From CAYNRQ01 sp964399875 (GTDB taxonomy: Archaea > Aenigmatarchaeota > Aenigmatarchaeia > QMZP01), in NCBI GenBank assembly GCA_964399875.1, contig CAYNRQ010000015.1:1-19732 (forward strand): DNA of 19,732 nucleotides, written 5' to 3'. Made by a program: the position numbers and the translations under genes. Below, in pieces: positions 1 to 7,467 of the stretch (position 1 is the first letter of the stretch; every line of letters begins with the position of its first letter). Under the pieces are notes generated by a model that did not search any database, was not told the DNA's origin, and was given only the letters and a program-made list of their open reading frames with translations.

Positions 1-167
1 CTAATCAATTAACCGTTTGAGACCACCTTGCAACTCCTCACTCTTTCGGCTTCGAACTTTGTTCTGCAAAAGGAGCTGAACAAGCCTGCCACGTTTCCAG
101 TATACTTATGTTTCATTCCCTCGGGAAATAAGATATTAATTTTTAAATGAATATTGCCTCAAGAATA

Positions 168-177
168 TTTATAATAT
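168..177 (+). promoter_or_regulatory. TATA-like element and SD before dnaJ
   Basis: A TATA-like stretch (TTTATAATAT) lies 15 nt before the dnaJ ATG. A second A/T box (TTTTAAATG, about 141-149) lies further up and would place the transcript start near 171. That fits better with the Shine-Dalgarno-like AGAGGT at 181-186 just before the ATG. Which box is used cannot be decided from sequence alone. Confidence 0.45.
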
Positions 178-191
178 GATAGAGGTTTAGC

Positions 192-1328
192 ATGCCGGAA
201 AAAGACTATTACAAAATACTTGGGGTGAGCAGGGATGCCTCAGAAGAGGAGATAAAGCGCGCATTCAGGCACTTGGCAAGAAAGTGGCATCCTGATGTAA
301 ACCCGGGAAACAGGGAAGCAGAGGAGAGATTTAAGGAGATAAACGAGGCATTTGAAGTCCTCAAAGACCCGGAGAAAAGGGCGGCTTATGACCAGTTTGG
401 TCAGGCGGGCCTTGAAGGCACTGGTTTCAGGCCCGGAACCCATGGATTCCCGAGTTTTGATGAACTTTTCAGGAATTTTGGTTTTGGCGACATATTCGAT
501 GTGTTCTCCGGATTTGGAGAAAGGGAAAGGCGTTCCCAAAGACCCGAACAGGGTGCTGACCTTAAATATGATTTAGAAATAACCCTGGAGGAGGCGTTCC
601 ATGGCATTGAGACAGAGATAGATGTGCCAAGATTCGAGCAATGTTCGGTCTGCGGCGGTAGCGGTGCAAAGCCAGGAACTTCACCAAGGGAATGCCCGAA
701 ATGCAGGGGCACAGGAGAAATCCGCATGGTAAAAAGAACAGCCTTTATGCAGACCATTAATATAGCGCCATGCGACAGATGCAGGGGTGAAGGAACTGTA
801 ATAGACAGTCCGTGCAAAAAATGCGAAGGAACAGGAAAGGAGAAAAAAACAAGAAAAGTCAAGGTAAAAATTCCTGCAGGAGTGGATGACGGGCAATACC
901 TTAGACTTGCGGGCCAGGGAGAGGCAGGATCCAGAGGGGCACCTCCAGGAGACCTTTATGTTGTGATAAGCCTGAAGGAACACCCTGTTTTTGAAAGGCA
1001 TGGCATGGATATTTTCTGCAAAGCATCCATCAGCCTTCCCATTGCCGTTCTTGGAGGCGAGATTGAAGTTCCTACACTCAAGGGAAAAGCAAAGATAAGG
1101 ATACCACAGGGAACGCAAAGCCACACTGTTTTCAGACTGCGCGGTCAGGGCATGCCTGAGCTGCATGGCAGGGGAAGGGGTGACCAGCTTGTAAAGGTGG
1201 TTGTTGAAATTCCAGAAAGGCTGAGCAGAAAGCAGAAGAAGCTAATGGAAGAATATGCAAAAACCCTGGGCAAAAAGACAGAAACAGGAAAGGGGTTTTT
1301 TGAAAGATTCAGAGAACACAAAAATTGA
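192..1328 (+). CDS. dnaJ: Chaperone protein DnaJ (Hsp40)
   Basis: This is the cytoplasmic co-chaperone that stimulates the DnaK ATPase and delivers unfolded clients. The 378-aa length and domain order are those of a full type I DnaJ. An N-terminal J domain carries the HPD motif at residues 33-35. A Gly/Phe-rich linker (about 85-115) follows. The zinc-binding region (151-215) has four CxxCxGxG repeats (CSVCGGSG, CPKCRGTG, CDRCRGEG, CKKCEGTG), and a C-terminal substrate-binding part completes it. All eight zinc cysteines are present, so the gene looks intact. The ATG is preceded by AGAGGT at 6-nt spacing. dnaK and grpE, the usual neighbours, are not in the window and may lie upstream. A short T-run at 1360-1365 could end transcription. 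Confidence 0.97.
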   Translation: MPEKDYYKILGVSRDASEEEIKRAFRHLARKWHPDVNPGNREAEERFKEINEAFEVLKDPEKRAAYDQFGQAGLEGTGFRPGTHGFPSFDELFRNFGFGDIFDVFSGFGERERRSQRPEQGADLKYDLEITLEEAFHGIETEIDVPRFEQCSVCGGSGAKPGTSPRECPKCRGTGEIRMVKRTAFMQTINIAPCDRCRGEGTVIDSPCKKCEGTGKEKKTRKVKVKIPAGVDDGQYLRLAGQGEAGSRGAPPGDLYVVISLKEHPVFERHGMDIFCKASISLPIAVLGGEIEVPTLKGKAKIRIPQGTQSHTVFRLRGQGMPELHGRGRGDQLVKVVVEIPERLSRKQKKLMEEYAKTLGKKTETGKGFFERFREHKN

Positions 1329-1390
1329 ACGCTGAATAGCAAATGAACGCATTTAAGCCTTTTTTAGAAAAACTGCAAGCTGGATATATA

Positions 1391-1398
1391 TTTATATA
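1391..1398 (+). promoter_or_regulatory. TATA box of the pilus-locus first gene
   Basis: TTTATATA is centred 26-27 nt before the ATG at 1421, the spacing expected for a leaderless archaeal transcript. Its position inside the longer possible reading frame argues against a start at 1343. Confidence 0.6.
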
Positions 1399-1420
1399 CG
1401 GGAACAACAATAATTATAAT

Positions 1421-1915
1421 ATGGATGACGAAGAGTATGAGGTAATCCCAACATCACCCATTAGAAGGCTTGAAAAGCGTTTAGCCAGGATAGAATCATC
1501 AAGTTCTTCTTCTGAGATACAAAGACTTATAGAGCAGATAATAGAGCTGATAAAATCAAATCAACGGGTTATCGATGATATTATAAAATCTGATGCAGAA
1601 TTAAGAAATGAGGTTTCAAAGATCCCTGGAAAAATAGACGAGCTAATCTCAAATCTCAATGAGTTTATGGAGCTGCTCAAGGCATCAGCCACAGAAGAGA
1701 CAGTGTCACAAATCTCAAAAGACGTTATGGACCCGCTGGTAAACAAAATGAGTGAAATGGTAGATATAGGGAAGAAAAACAATGAACTGGCTCAAGCCTC
1801 ACTAACAAGCCTTGGTGTGATAGATAAAAGGCTTAAGAGATTATATTTACAGTCTCCCGCAGCCCCACCAGCACCATCTTACAAAAGAGAGTACAGAAGC
1901 CTGAGCACTGAGTGA
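1421..1915 (+). CDS. Coiled-coil protein, possibly FlaC/D-like pilus accessory
   Basis: This 164-aa acidic protein has no signal peptide or membrane helix. After a short N-terminal tail comes a long heptad-rich stretch (about residues 13-130) with many I/L/V at a and d positions, interrupted by a Ser run near residue 25. A Pro/Ala-rich tail ends the protein. The middle section (LNEFMELL, then DPLVNKM about 30 residues on) recalls the flavour of archaellum accessory FlaC/FlaD proteins, but I cannot establish homology. The gene opens the filament locus and ends 4 nt before the pilin ATG, so the two are probably co-transcribed. An upstream ATG at 1343 is in frame, but the TATA box lies between it and 1421, so the later start is preferred. 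A cytoplasmic structural or scaffold role is inferred. Confidence 0.6.
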   Translation: MDDEEYEVIPTSPIRRLEKRLARIESSSSSSEIQRLIEQIIELIKSNQRVIDDIIKSDAELRNEVSKIPGKIDELISNLNEFMELLKASATEETVSQISKDVMDPLVNKMSEMVDIGKKNNELAQASLTSLGVIDKRLKRLYLQSPAAPPAPSYKREYRSLSTE

Positions 1916-1919
1916 TAAA

Positions 1920-2143
1920 ATGGACAGAAAGGGGATAACACCTATTGTTGCTGTAATAGTGCTTCTTTTGATAACAATAGCGTTAGTAGGAATGGCTTGG
2001 GCATTCCTTAACAATTATATTAGAAATATTATTACTAAAACATTTATTATACCCACAAACGGCGCTTTCTGCACTGGGGGCAAAATATCAATTTTTGTGA
2101 CCAATACAGCATACCAACACACATTAGTGGACGAGGATTTTGA
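1920..2143 (+). CDS. Archaeal type IV pilin, truncated by assembly gap
   Basis: The N-terminus is a class III prepilin leader: MDRKG followed by ITPIVAVIVLLLIT and more hydrophobic residues to about position 30. The preflagellin/prepilin peptidase would be expected to cut after Gly5, and the helix would then pack in a filament core. The KGITPIVAVIVLLL pattern is characteristic of the archaeal Pilin_N family. About 74 residues are readable before a block of 100 Ns. The six residues and stop after the gap cannot be assumed to belong to this gene, because a 100-N block usually marks unknown length. The gene starts 4 nt after the previous stop, with GTGAT before the ATG as a possible ribosome-binding site. 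It is the best candidate for a structural subunit of the pilus built by the ATPase and platform genes downstream. Confidence 0.85.
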
Positions 2144-2243
2144 NNNNNNNNNNNNNNNNNNNNNNNNNNNNNNNNNNNNNNNNNNNNNNNNNNNNNNNNN
2201 NNNNNNNNNNNNNNNNNNNNNNNNNNNNNNNNNNNNNNNNNNN
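2144..2243. other. Assembly gap (100 N)
   Basis: A run of exactly 100 Ns, the conventional placeholder for a scaffold join of unknown size. The pilin end, and possibly further small genes, may be missing here. Confidence 0.99.
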
Positions 2244-2301
2244 TTGCTAAATGCTTTTTATTAAATAAAGAACAATATATTAACAGAGTTCGGATGATTA
2301 C

Positions 2302-2949
2302 ATGTTTAAGGTTCAGTCCCAGGCTGTTACTATAATTTTGATAGCTGGTATAGTGATAGCCTTGGTTGGAGCTGCCTATGTCTGGGGTATACCATTAATA
2401 GATAAGAGAACAACAATAACAGAGATTTCCAGCACAGAATCCTTTATAGAGCAGCTGGATAAAAAAATAACCAGTATTGCAAACAGAGGATCTGGCAAGG
2501 AAACCATGGATATACCAGGCAAGCGTGTTCTTGTAATCCCATACGATCCGGCTGACCCATACAACACCAGCAAAAACAGCATTATTATGGAATTTATTGT
2601 TAAACAACCCACGCTGTTTGAGGATTCCACTATTTATCTTGGCGCAACAAATTTTGATGTGGGATCCAGTGTCGGGGCATATCCTGATGCATCTCCTAGT
2701 TTGGTAACACTAACGCAAAAAAAACTAACACACGGTGTGTACAGAATGAGAATAAAGCTTCATTACAGGGAGATTGATACGCAGACAGCACCGAGAAGAG
2801 GATACAGAATAGTGTTTAATGAAGGGGGGGATGTATTCTCTGCAAAGAACAAGTTAAGCATATCCTGGAACAAAAAAGAAGAGAGGCCAAACGATGCAAA
2901 AAACACAGGGGACCTTGTATTAACACACCTCTCTATCACCGACGCATAG
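2302..2949 (+). CDS. Single-helix membrane protein of the pilus locus (pilin-like)
   Basis: This 215-aa protein has one hydrophobic N-terminal helix (residues about 8-30, QAVTIILIAGIVIALVGAAY) followed by a soluble domain rich in beta-prone segments. The N-terminus resembles a prepilin helix, but the short MFKVQSQ leader lacks the usual Lys-Gly cleavage pair. It may therefore stay as a membrane anchor or be a minor, atypically processed subunit, comparable in layout to archaellum FlaF/FlaG stator proteins. That comparison is inference. A TATA-like AATATATTAA centred about 25 nt before the ATG suggests a leaderless transcript. The soluble domain has no cysteines and no motif I recognise. Its place between the pilin and the ATPase supports a role in the same filament. 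Confidence 0.7.
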   Translation: MFKVQSQAVTIILIAGIVIALVGAAYVWGIPLIDKRTTITEISSTESFIEQLDKKITSIANRGSGKETMDIPGKRVLVIPYDPADPYNTSKNSIIMEFIVKQPTLFEDSTIYLGATNFDVGSSVGAYPDASPSLVTLTQKKLTHGVYRMRIKLHYREIDTQTAPRRGYRIVFNEGGDVFSAKNKLSISWNKKEERPNDAKNTGDLVLTHLSITDA

Positions 2950-2990
2950 ACAGCATCAGATTAATAACTGAAGATCTTTAATAATAATAT

Positions 2991-3404
2991 ATGAAAGCAC
3001 AGTCGCTGATTTTTGAACAGGTGATGTTATTCGCAGTAGGTATTATCCTCTTTATCATATGTCTGGCCATTTTCACTATCTACCAGAACCACTACAGATC
3101 TGTGGGTCTGGATGATAAACTGGATGAACTCAAGGAGTGGATAGCATCCAACATAATAAAAGTTGCTGAAAACGGAGAAAATGTAAACATCACCATCAGC
3201 CTGAAAATACCCAGAACGATAGAAAATGAGGCCTATATAATAAGACTGGACAGCAATGGTTTAAACATAACAACCAGAAAAAAATCAAAGTTCTCGAGCC
3301 TTTATAATCTGAATAAATCCTTTGAATTGGGCGGCAAAAGGATTATAAGCACTGAAGGCGGATTTATAATTTATAAAAAAGAAAACAAAATTATATTAAC
3401 ATAA
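2991..3404 (+). CDS. Small single-helix membrane protein of the pilus locus
   Basis: This 137-aa protein begins MKAQSLIFEQVMLFAVGI, giving one long N-terminal hydrophobic helix (about residues 9-30). A charged region and a short, probably beta-rich, C-terminal domain follow. As in the preceding gene, the helix is pilin-like in position but there is no clear KG processing site. The layout matches FlaF/FlaG-type or minor-pilin proteins that hold a filament machine in the cell envelope, without giving proof of family. TTAATAA at 2961-2967, about 27 nt before the ATG, could be a TATA box. A strong inverted repeat begins at the stop codon. Confidence 0.65.
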   Translation: MKAQSLIFEQVMLFAVGIILFIICLAIFTIYQNHYRSVGLDDKLDELKEWIASNIIKVAENGENVNITISLKIPRTIENEAYIIRLDSNGLNITTRKKSKFSSLYNLNKSFELGGKRIISTEGGFIIYKKENKIILT

Positions 3405-3425
3405 ACTTCTTTAGAAAAGAAGTTT
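3403..3425. repeat. Perfect hairpin at stop codon
   Basis: AAACTTCTTT, then AGA, then AAAGAAGTTT: a 10-bp perfect inverted repeat with a 3-nt loop that starts inside the TAA of the preceding gene. Archaeal termination normally relies on T-tracts, not hairpins. This could slow or process the transcript, protect a 3' end, or bind a protein. Confidence 0.75.
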
Positions 3426-3471
3426 AATCAAGAAAACCTATCAGGCAAAAGAAAAAGAAGTCTAATCAAGA
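3416..3471 (+). repeat. 18-bp direct repeat pair before the pilus ATPase gene
   Basis: AAAGAAGTTTAATCAAGA (3416-3433) recurs as AAAGAAGTCTAATCAAGA (3454-3471) with one difference. The copies start 38 bp apart, and the first copy overlaps the right arm of the hairpin. The pair fills most of the leader of the ATPase gene and could be a regulator-binding site or the trace of a small duplication. Confidence 0.7.
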
Positions 3472-3491
3472 GAGATTGGCAGGGTCTTAGG

Positions 3492-5318
3492 ATGAAGTTG
3501 ATAATTCCCAAAATAAAACCAACAAGCGATGACAGAAGAGTAACACCACAAAGCATAGTTCAGAGACTAAGGGCAGGCTATATTCTGAAAAAGCAAAAGG
3601 AAGCGATGGAGAAAGCCAAAAAAGCAGGAGTAACAGTGGCCGTAGCCCCCGGCATGCAGGGCATATACCCGTATCCATTGCCTTATCCCTTTCCGCATGA
3701 AAAAAAGAAAGAAAAAAAGAAAAAGGAGATAGAGGGATTGGAAATCCCAGACAAATACGGTCCTCTAACAAAACCATCAAGAACAGAAGAGGAAAAGAAG
3801 TTTTTGGAGACTCTGAATGTATACTATCATCTTATACCACGCTTCCCAAAAAAAGGGGAGTTTATCTATGCTTATGCAAACATAAAATGGGACAAGACCA
3901 AAGGAGAGCTTATATACAGAGTGATAGAACCACAAATAACAAAAGAGGATGAAAAGATAATAAAAAAAGTCAAAGAGGATCTGGAAGAAAGACTGGATAT
4001 AGATTTAACAAAACTTGGCACAGTCAAGGCAAAGGAGCTCCTCAGGAATGAGATTTTAAAATCCCTTTCTGAAATGCCAGACCTTGTTTTGAATGAAAAC
4101 AGAAAAACAGCATTGGTATACTACATAGAGAGGGACACTATTGGTTTGGGAAAAATAGACGCATTGATGAACGATGCAAACATAGAGGATATATCCTGTG
4201 ATGGCGTTGGAATTAACATTTATGTATACCACAGGGATCCAAGACTGGGTTCCTTAAAAACCAATGTTATCTTTGAGGACAAAGATGAACTTAATACATT
4301 CGTTATAAAGATCGCCCAGAAATGCAACAAAACAATATCTATCACCAAGCCCCTGCTGGACGCTTCCCTGCCAGATGGTTCCAGAGTGCAGGCCACCCTG
4401 GGTACGGATATAGCAAGAAAGGGTTCTAATTTCACTATAAGGAGATTCACTGAAAAACCGCTAACACCAACACACATGCTAAGATACAACACCCTGAATT
4501 CTACGCAGCTTGCATACCTTTGGCTTGCTATAGAAAACAGAAAGTCTGTGTTGATCTCTGGAGGAACAGCAACAGGAAAGACATCATTGCTGAACGCACT
4601 TTCATTGTTCATAAGACCAACCATGAAGATAGTAAGCATAGAGGATACTGCAGAACTTGTGTTGCCGCACCCGCACTGGATCCCTGAAGTAGCAAGGACA
4701 CCGCTCTCACTTAAAGGCACCTTGGGTGAGGTTACATTATTTGATTTACTTAAATCATCTTTAAGGCAAAGACCAGACTATATAGTTCTTGGTGAAGTCA
4801 GGGGCAAGGAAGCCTTTGTGTTATTCCAGCAGATGGCTACCGGACACCCTTCTCTGGCAACAATCCATGCAGCATCCCTCCCACAGCTTATAGACAGACT
4901 AATAACACCTCCCATATCTTTGCCACCTTCATTAATCGAGAACATAGACATAATAGTTTTTCTGGTTTTGTCTAAAATAAAGGAAAGCTATGTGAGAAGG
5001 GCAAATAACATATTAGAGGTTGTTGGCCTTGAAAAAGACAGACCAAAAACAAAAAATGTCTTTAAATGGGTGCCAATCGGGGATAAATTTGATATTTCAG
5101 AGAAATCCGTTGTTTTGAAAAAAATCAGCGAAAGGCTGGGAATATCAGAAACAAGCATTCAACAAGAGCTGGCAAGAAGAAAAAGGATACTGGAATGGAT
5201 GCTGGAGCAGGAGATATTCGATTATAAAGAATTTGCAAAGGTTGTTAGTACATATTACACCAACCCAGACAGGATAATAGAGCTAATAACAGAGGGCACT
5301 GCCGAAGAAGGTGTGTAG
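3492..5318 (+). CDS. Type II/IV secretion ATPase (FlaI/GspE/VirB11 superfamily), pilus assembly
   Basis: This 608-aa cytoplasmic hexameric motor should power pilin assembly. The C-terminal ATPase domain has Walker A GGTATGKTS at residues 357-365. An acidic Asp-box segment (SIEDTAEL, E384-D385) and a Walker B-like DYIVLGEVRG at 429-438 follow, then a His-box-like ATGHPSLATIHA. The N-terminal domain (about 90-330) has the FlaI/GspE-N pattern, with YHLIPRFP near 115 and VIEPQ near 150. The first 90 residues are unusual: a Pro/Tyr run (PYPLPYPFPH) followed by a block of lysines, possibly a flexible tether. Two platform genes follow directly, the usual ATPase-platform pairing. No FlaH-like gene is in the window, which argues against a classical archaellum. 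No TATA box is obvious before the ATG, so read-through from upstream is likely. Confidence 0.93.
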   Translation: MKLIIPKIKPTSDDRRVTPQSIVQRLRAGYILKKQKEAMEKAKKAGVTVAVAPGMQGIYPYPLPYPFPHEKKKEKKKKEIEGLEIPDKYGPLTKPSRTEEEKKFLETLNVYYHLIPRFPKKGEFIYAYANIKWDKTKGELIYRVIEPQITKEDEKIIKKVKEDLEERLDIDLTKLGTVKAKELLRNEILKSLSEMPDLVLNENRKTALVYYIERDTIGLGKIDALMNDANIEDISCDGVGINIYVYHRDPRLGSLKTNVIFEDKDELNTFVIKIAQKCNKTISITKPLLDASLPDGSRVQATLGTDIARKGSNFTIRRFTEKPLTPTHMLRYNTLNSTQLAYLWLAIENRKSVLISGGTATGKTSLLNALSLFIRPTMKIVSIEDTAELVLPHPHWIPEVARTPLSLKGTLGEVTLFDLLKSSLRQRPDYIVLGEVRGKEAFVLFQQMATGHPSLATIHAASLPQLIDRLITPPISLPPSLIENIDIIVFLVLSKIKESYVRRANNILEVVGLEKDRPKTKNVFKWVPIGDKFDISEKSVVLKKISERLGISETSIQQELARRKRILEWMLEQEIFDYKEFAKVVSTYYTNPDRIIELITEGTAEEGV

Positions 5319-5325
5319 CGCCAAA

Positions 5326-6189
5326 ATGATTAATATGTCTGAAAAGATATCAGTTAGATTGTTTGGTAAGTTAATCAGGCCTTACATAGACTATTTCGAT
5401 GGTCTAAAGCAAGAATTAAGAAGAGCACAGATGTCTGCACGGGTTGATGAATATATGTGCGATCTGATACTTTACGCATTTATAGTTTTTGCCGCTTCGT
5501 TAGTCACTTTGTCTGTTTTTCTGTCCCTGTTGATAAAAGAGACTGTTTTTGCTTATACACTGTCCATATTGATATCCTTTGGTGCGACAGCAATGACCTT
5601 TATTATAGGTTACTACTATCCTTCTTTGCAGGCAAAGAGCATTAAAAAAAATATAGACAAGTCCCTGCCCTTTGCCGTCTCATACATGGCAACATCAGCA
5701 TCCTCAGGAATAAACCCGATTGAGGTTTTCAAGATGCTTTCTCTGAGAGGAGGCACTCTGGGCAAGGAAGCCAAAAAGATATATACAAACGTAAAGGGCA
5801 TTGGAATGGATCTCACAGCTGTACTCCAGAAAACCGCGTCAAGAACGCCATCAGAAACATTTTCCGATCTGCTTTGGGGAATGGTGTCTGTTATAACAAC
5901 AGGCGGCAACATGGAATCGTACTTGAGAGGAAAGGCAAGAACATATATGACACATTACAGAAGAGCACTGAATGATTATGCAAAACAGATAACCCTCTAT
6001 ACAGAGATATATGTAACACTGATAATAGTGGGCAGCCTGTTCTTTATAGTTTTAATAGCCATAATAGCCCCTCTTACCGGTGCCGGCACTGATGTGATGT
6101 TTTTGCAGACATTCCTTGTATTCTTTTTCATACCAGTTATCTCAGGAGGATTTATATTTTTACTAAAGGGCATATCCCCAACAGAATAA
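5326..6189 (+). CDS. Pilus platform membrane protein, single T2SSF domain (TadB/FlaJ N-half-like)
   Basis: This inner-membrane platform protein is expected to sit under the growing pilus and contact the ATPase. The 287-aa product has two helices at about residues 43-95. A cytoplasmic T2SSF/GspF domain (about 105-225) follows, with the typical LPFAVSYMATSASSGINP start and TGGNMESYL motif. Two C-terminal helices complete it. Full-length FlaJ proteins carry two such domains in one chain of about 550 residues; here each domain has its own gene, as in the Tad system. A GTG at 5311 would extend the protein by 5 residues and overlap the ATPase stop. The ATG at 5326 or 5335 is preferred only because ATG is commoner. 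The next gene follows after 9 bp. Confidence 0.88.
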   Translation: MINMSEKISVRLFGKLIRPYIDYFDGLKQELRRAQMSARVDEYMCDLILYAFIVFAASLVTLSVFLSLLIKETVFAYTLSILISFGATAMTFIIGYYYPSLQAKSIKKNIDKSLPFAVSYMATSASSGINPIEVFKMLSLRGGTLGKEAKKIYTNVKGIGMDLTAVLQKTASRTPSETFSDLLWGMVSVITTGGNMESYLRGKARTYMTHYRRALNDYAKQITLYTEIYVTLIIVGSLFFIVLIAIIAPLTGAGTDVMFLQTFLVFFFIPVISGGFIFLLKGISPTE

Positions 6190-6190
6190 G

Positions 6191-6194
6191 GAGA
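6191..6194 (+). promoter_or_regulatory. Shine-Dalgarno site of second platform gene
   Basis: GGAG lies 4 nt before the ATG at 6199 and just after the preceding stop. It is one of the clearer ribosome-binding sites in the window and fits translation from within an operon, unlike the leaderless genes nearby. Confidence 0.6.
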
Positions 6195-6198
6195 CTAT

Positions 6199-7164
6199 AT
6201 GAAGCTCGAACTAAAATTCAACAAAAAACAGAAAGTAATTTTAACCTCAGTAATCATAGGTGTTGCTGTAGTGATTCTTGGCATAATAACAATGGACACT
6301 GCTATTATAGGTAACACTGTTATTATTGCATGTATTGTTGCCATAACACCCTTCTTTATGTACAAGTATTCGGAATTCGCCCGCATAAAAAGCATAGAGT
6401 CGCAATTCCCTAATTTTGTAAGAGATTTGTCTGATTCTATACGTTCTGGGATGTCCTTTACTGAAGCAATAAAAATATCAACAAAAACAAAATACGGAAA
6501 ATTAACACCAGAAATAGAATCAATGAACAACCGAATAACATGGGGAACACCCTTTCTTAGGGCACTGGAGATTTTTGGTGAGAACCTAAAAAAGTCAGCA
6601 CTAATAACAGAGGCCCTGAACATAATGAGAGAATCCTATAAGGCCGGTGGAGATGTGGCAGCAACGCTCAGTTCTATAGCAGACGATATAATGATGATAA
6701 AAGAGGCAGAGGCTGAAAGAAACTCGCTGGTAAAGCAGCATGTTATGATCATGTATGGGGTGTTTTTTATGTTTGTCGGAATAGCCATAATGATTATTTT
6801 TGTTATGGTTCCCATGATACAATCCCAACCAACAGAAGATATAACAGCAAGCATAGGCGGAAGCACCGCAGGGTTTGGATTTAAGTTTGTGAACCCATGC
6901 CCGTGCGACGAAGATGCATTCATATTCCCATGCGGTTTATTTACCAGCATATGTCTTTTTCTTGATGTTGAATGCGGAGTTACATGTTACTATACGGCAC
7001 TGTTCTTCTGCGTTGTGATCATACAGGGCCTATTCACGGGCCTGATAGCAGGCCAGCTGGGGGAGAACTCTGTAACAGCAGGAACAAAACACTCCCTGAT
7101 CATGCTGTTCTCGGCCCTGGCCGTATTCCTCTTCTTATCAAAGGCGGGCCTGCTTCCCACATAA
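6199..7164 (+). CDS. Pilus platform membrane protein, single T2SSF domain (TadC-like), with Cys-rich segment
   Basis: This second platform subunit has 321 aa. Two helices lie at about 13-53. A T2SSF domain (about 65-185) has the typical FPNFVRDLSDSIRSGMSFTEA start and ESYKAGGDVAATL motif. A further helix lies at about 190-212, and two more (about 265-290 and 297-317) end the protein. Between the third and fourth helices is an unusual cysteine-rich stretch with cysteines at 234, 236, 245, 252, 259, 263 and 271. I do not know such a cluster in ordinary GspF/FlaJ/TadC proteins. Together with the previous gene it replaces one full-length FlaJ. The filament locus appears to end here, followed by a gene-free stretch. 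Confidence 0.88.
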   Translation: MKLELKFNKKQKVILTSVIIGVAVVILGIITMDTAIIGNTVIIACIVAITPFFMYKYSEFARIKSIESQFPNFVRDLSDSIRSGMSFTEAIKISTKTKYGKLTPEIESMNNRITWGTPFLRALEIFGENLKKSALITEALNIMRESYKAGGDVAATLSSIADDIMMIKEAEAERNSLVKQHVMIMYGVFFMFVGIAIMIIFVMVPMIQSQPTEDITASIGGSTAGFGFKFVNPCPCDEDAFIFPCGLFTSICLFLDVECGVTCYYTALFFCVVIIQGLFTGLIAGQLGENSVTAGTKHSLIMLFSALAVFLFLSKAGLLPT

Positions 7165-7467
7165 AAATAAACAAAGCCCCTTCTCCACGAGAGAGCGGCG
7201 GATTATAATTGTTTTGATGAACACTTGCAGAACCGGTGCAAGGAATCAGGCAGTTGCCAGTTATTCAATTGAATGCGTTGCAAAGAAAACATGAGAATAC
7301 CCAATAGTTCAATAATATAAAAATCCTGCTCGCTGCCTGAACTCCCCGGGCCCTTCAGAAACTTGTCACGTTGCACCCACCCCGTTCACACCCAGTTGCT
7401 TAACATGGATGCTAATATAAACAATATAAAAACTAAACAAAAATCAAATAAATAATAAATTAATGGT
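7165..7467. other. Gene-free stretch with several inverted repeats
   Basis: No coding region is credible on either strand. The stretch is richer in G+C in its middle than the neighbouring intergenic DNA. It contains a hairpin CTTGCA/TGCAAG (7224-7229 with 7237-7242), an 8-bp inverted repeat TCAGGCAG/CTGCCTGA (7246-7253 with 7333-7340), the palindrome ATTCAATTGAAT and a CCCCGGG-type core near 7345. A/T-rich TATA-like runs lie near 7312-7322 (plus) and 7415-7435 (either strand). A non-coding RNA is possible, but I could not fold it into a tRNA, a C/D guide RNA or another known class. Confidence 0.4.

Noticed and set aside
9..116. Minus-strand 35-codon reading frame beginning MKHKYTGN
   Set aside because: Very short, no clear ribosome-binding or TATA signal, no recognisable domain.
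1343..1420. Longer N-terminus for the coiled-coil protein
   Set aside because: The TATA box at 1391-1398 falls inside it at the right distance for a start at 1421.
7215..7340. C/D-box guide RNA (TGATGA at 7215, CTGA at 7337)
   Set aside because: The boxes are over 110 nt apart with no internal C'/D' pair; archaeal guides are about 50-70 nt.
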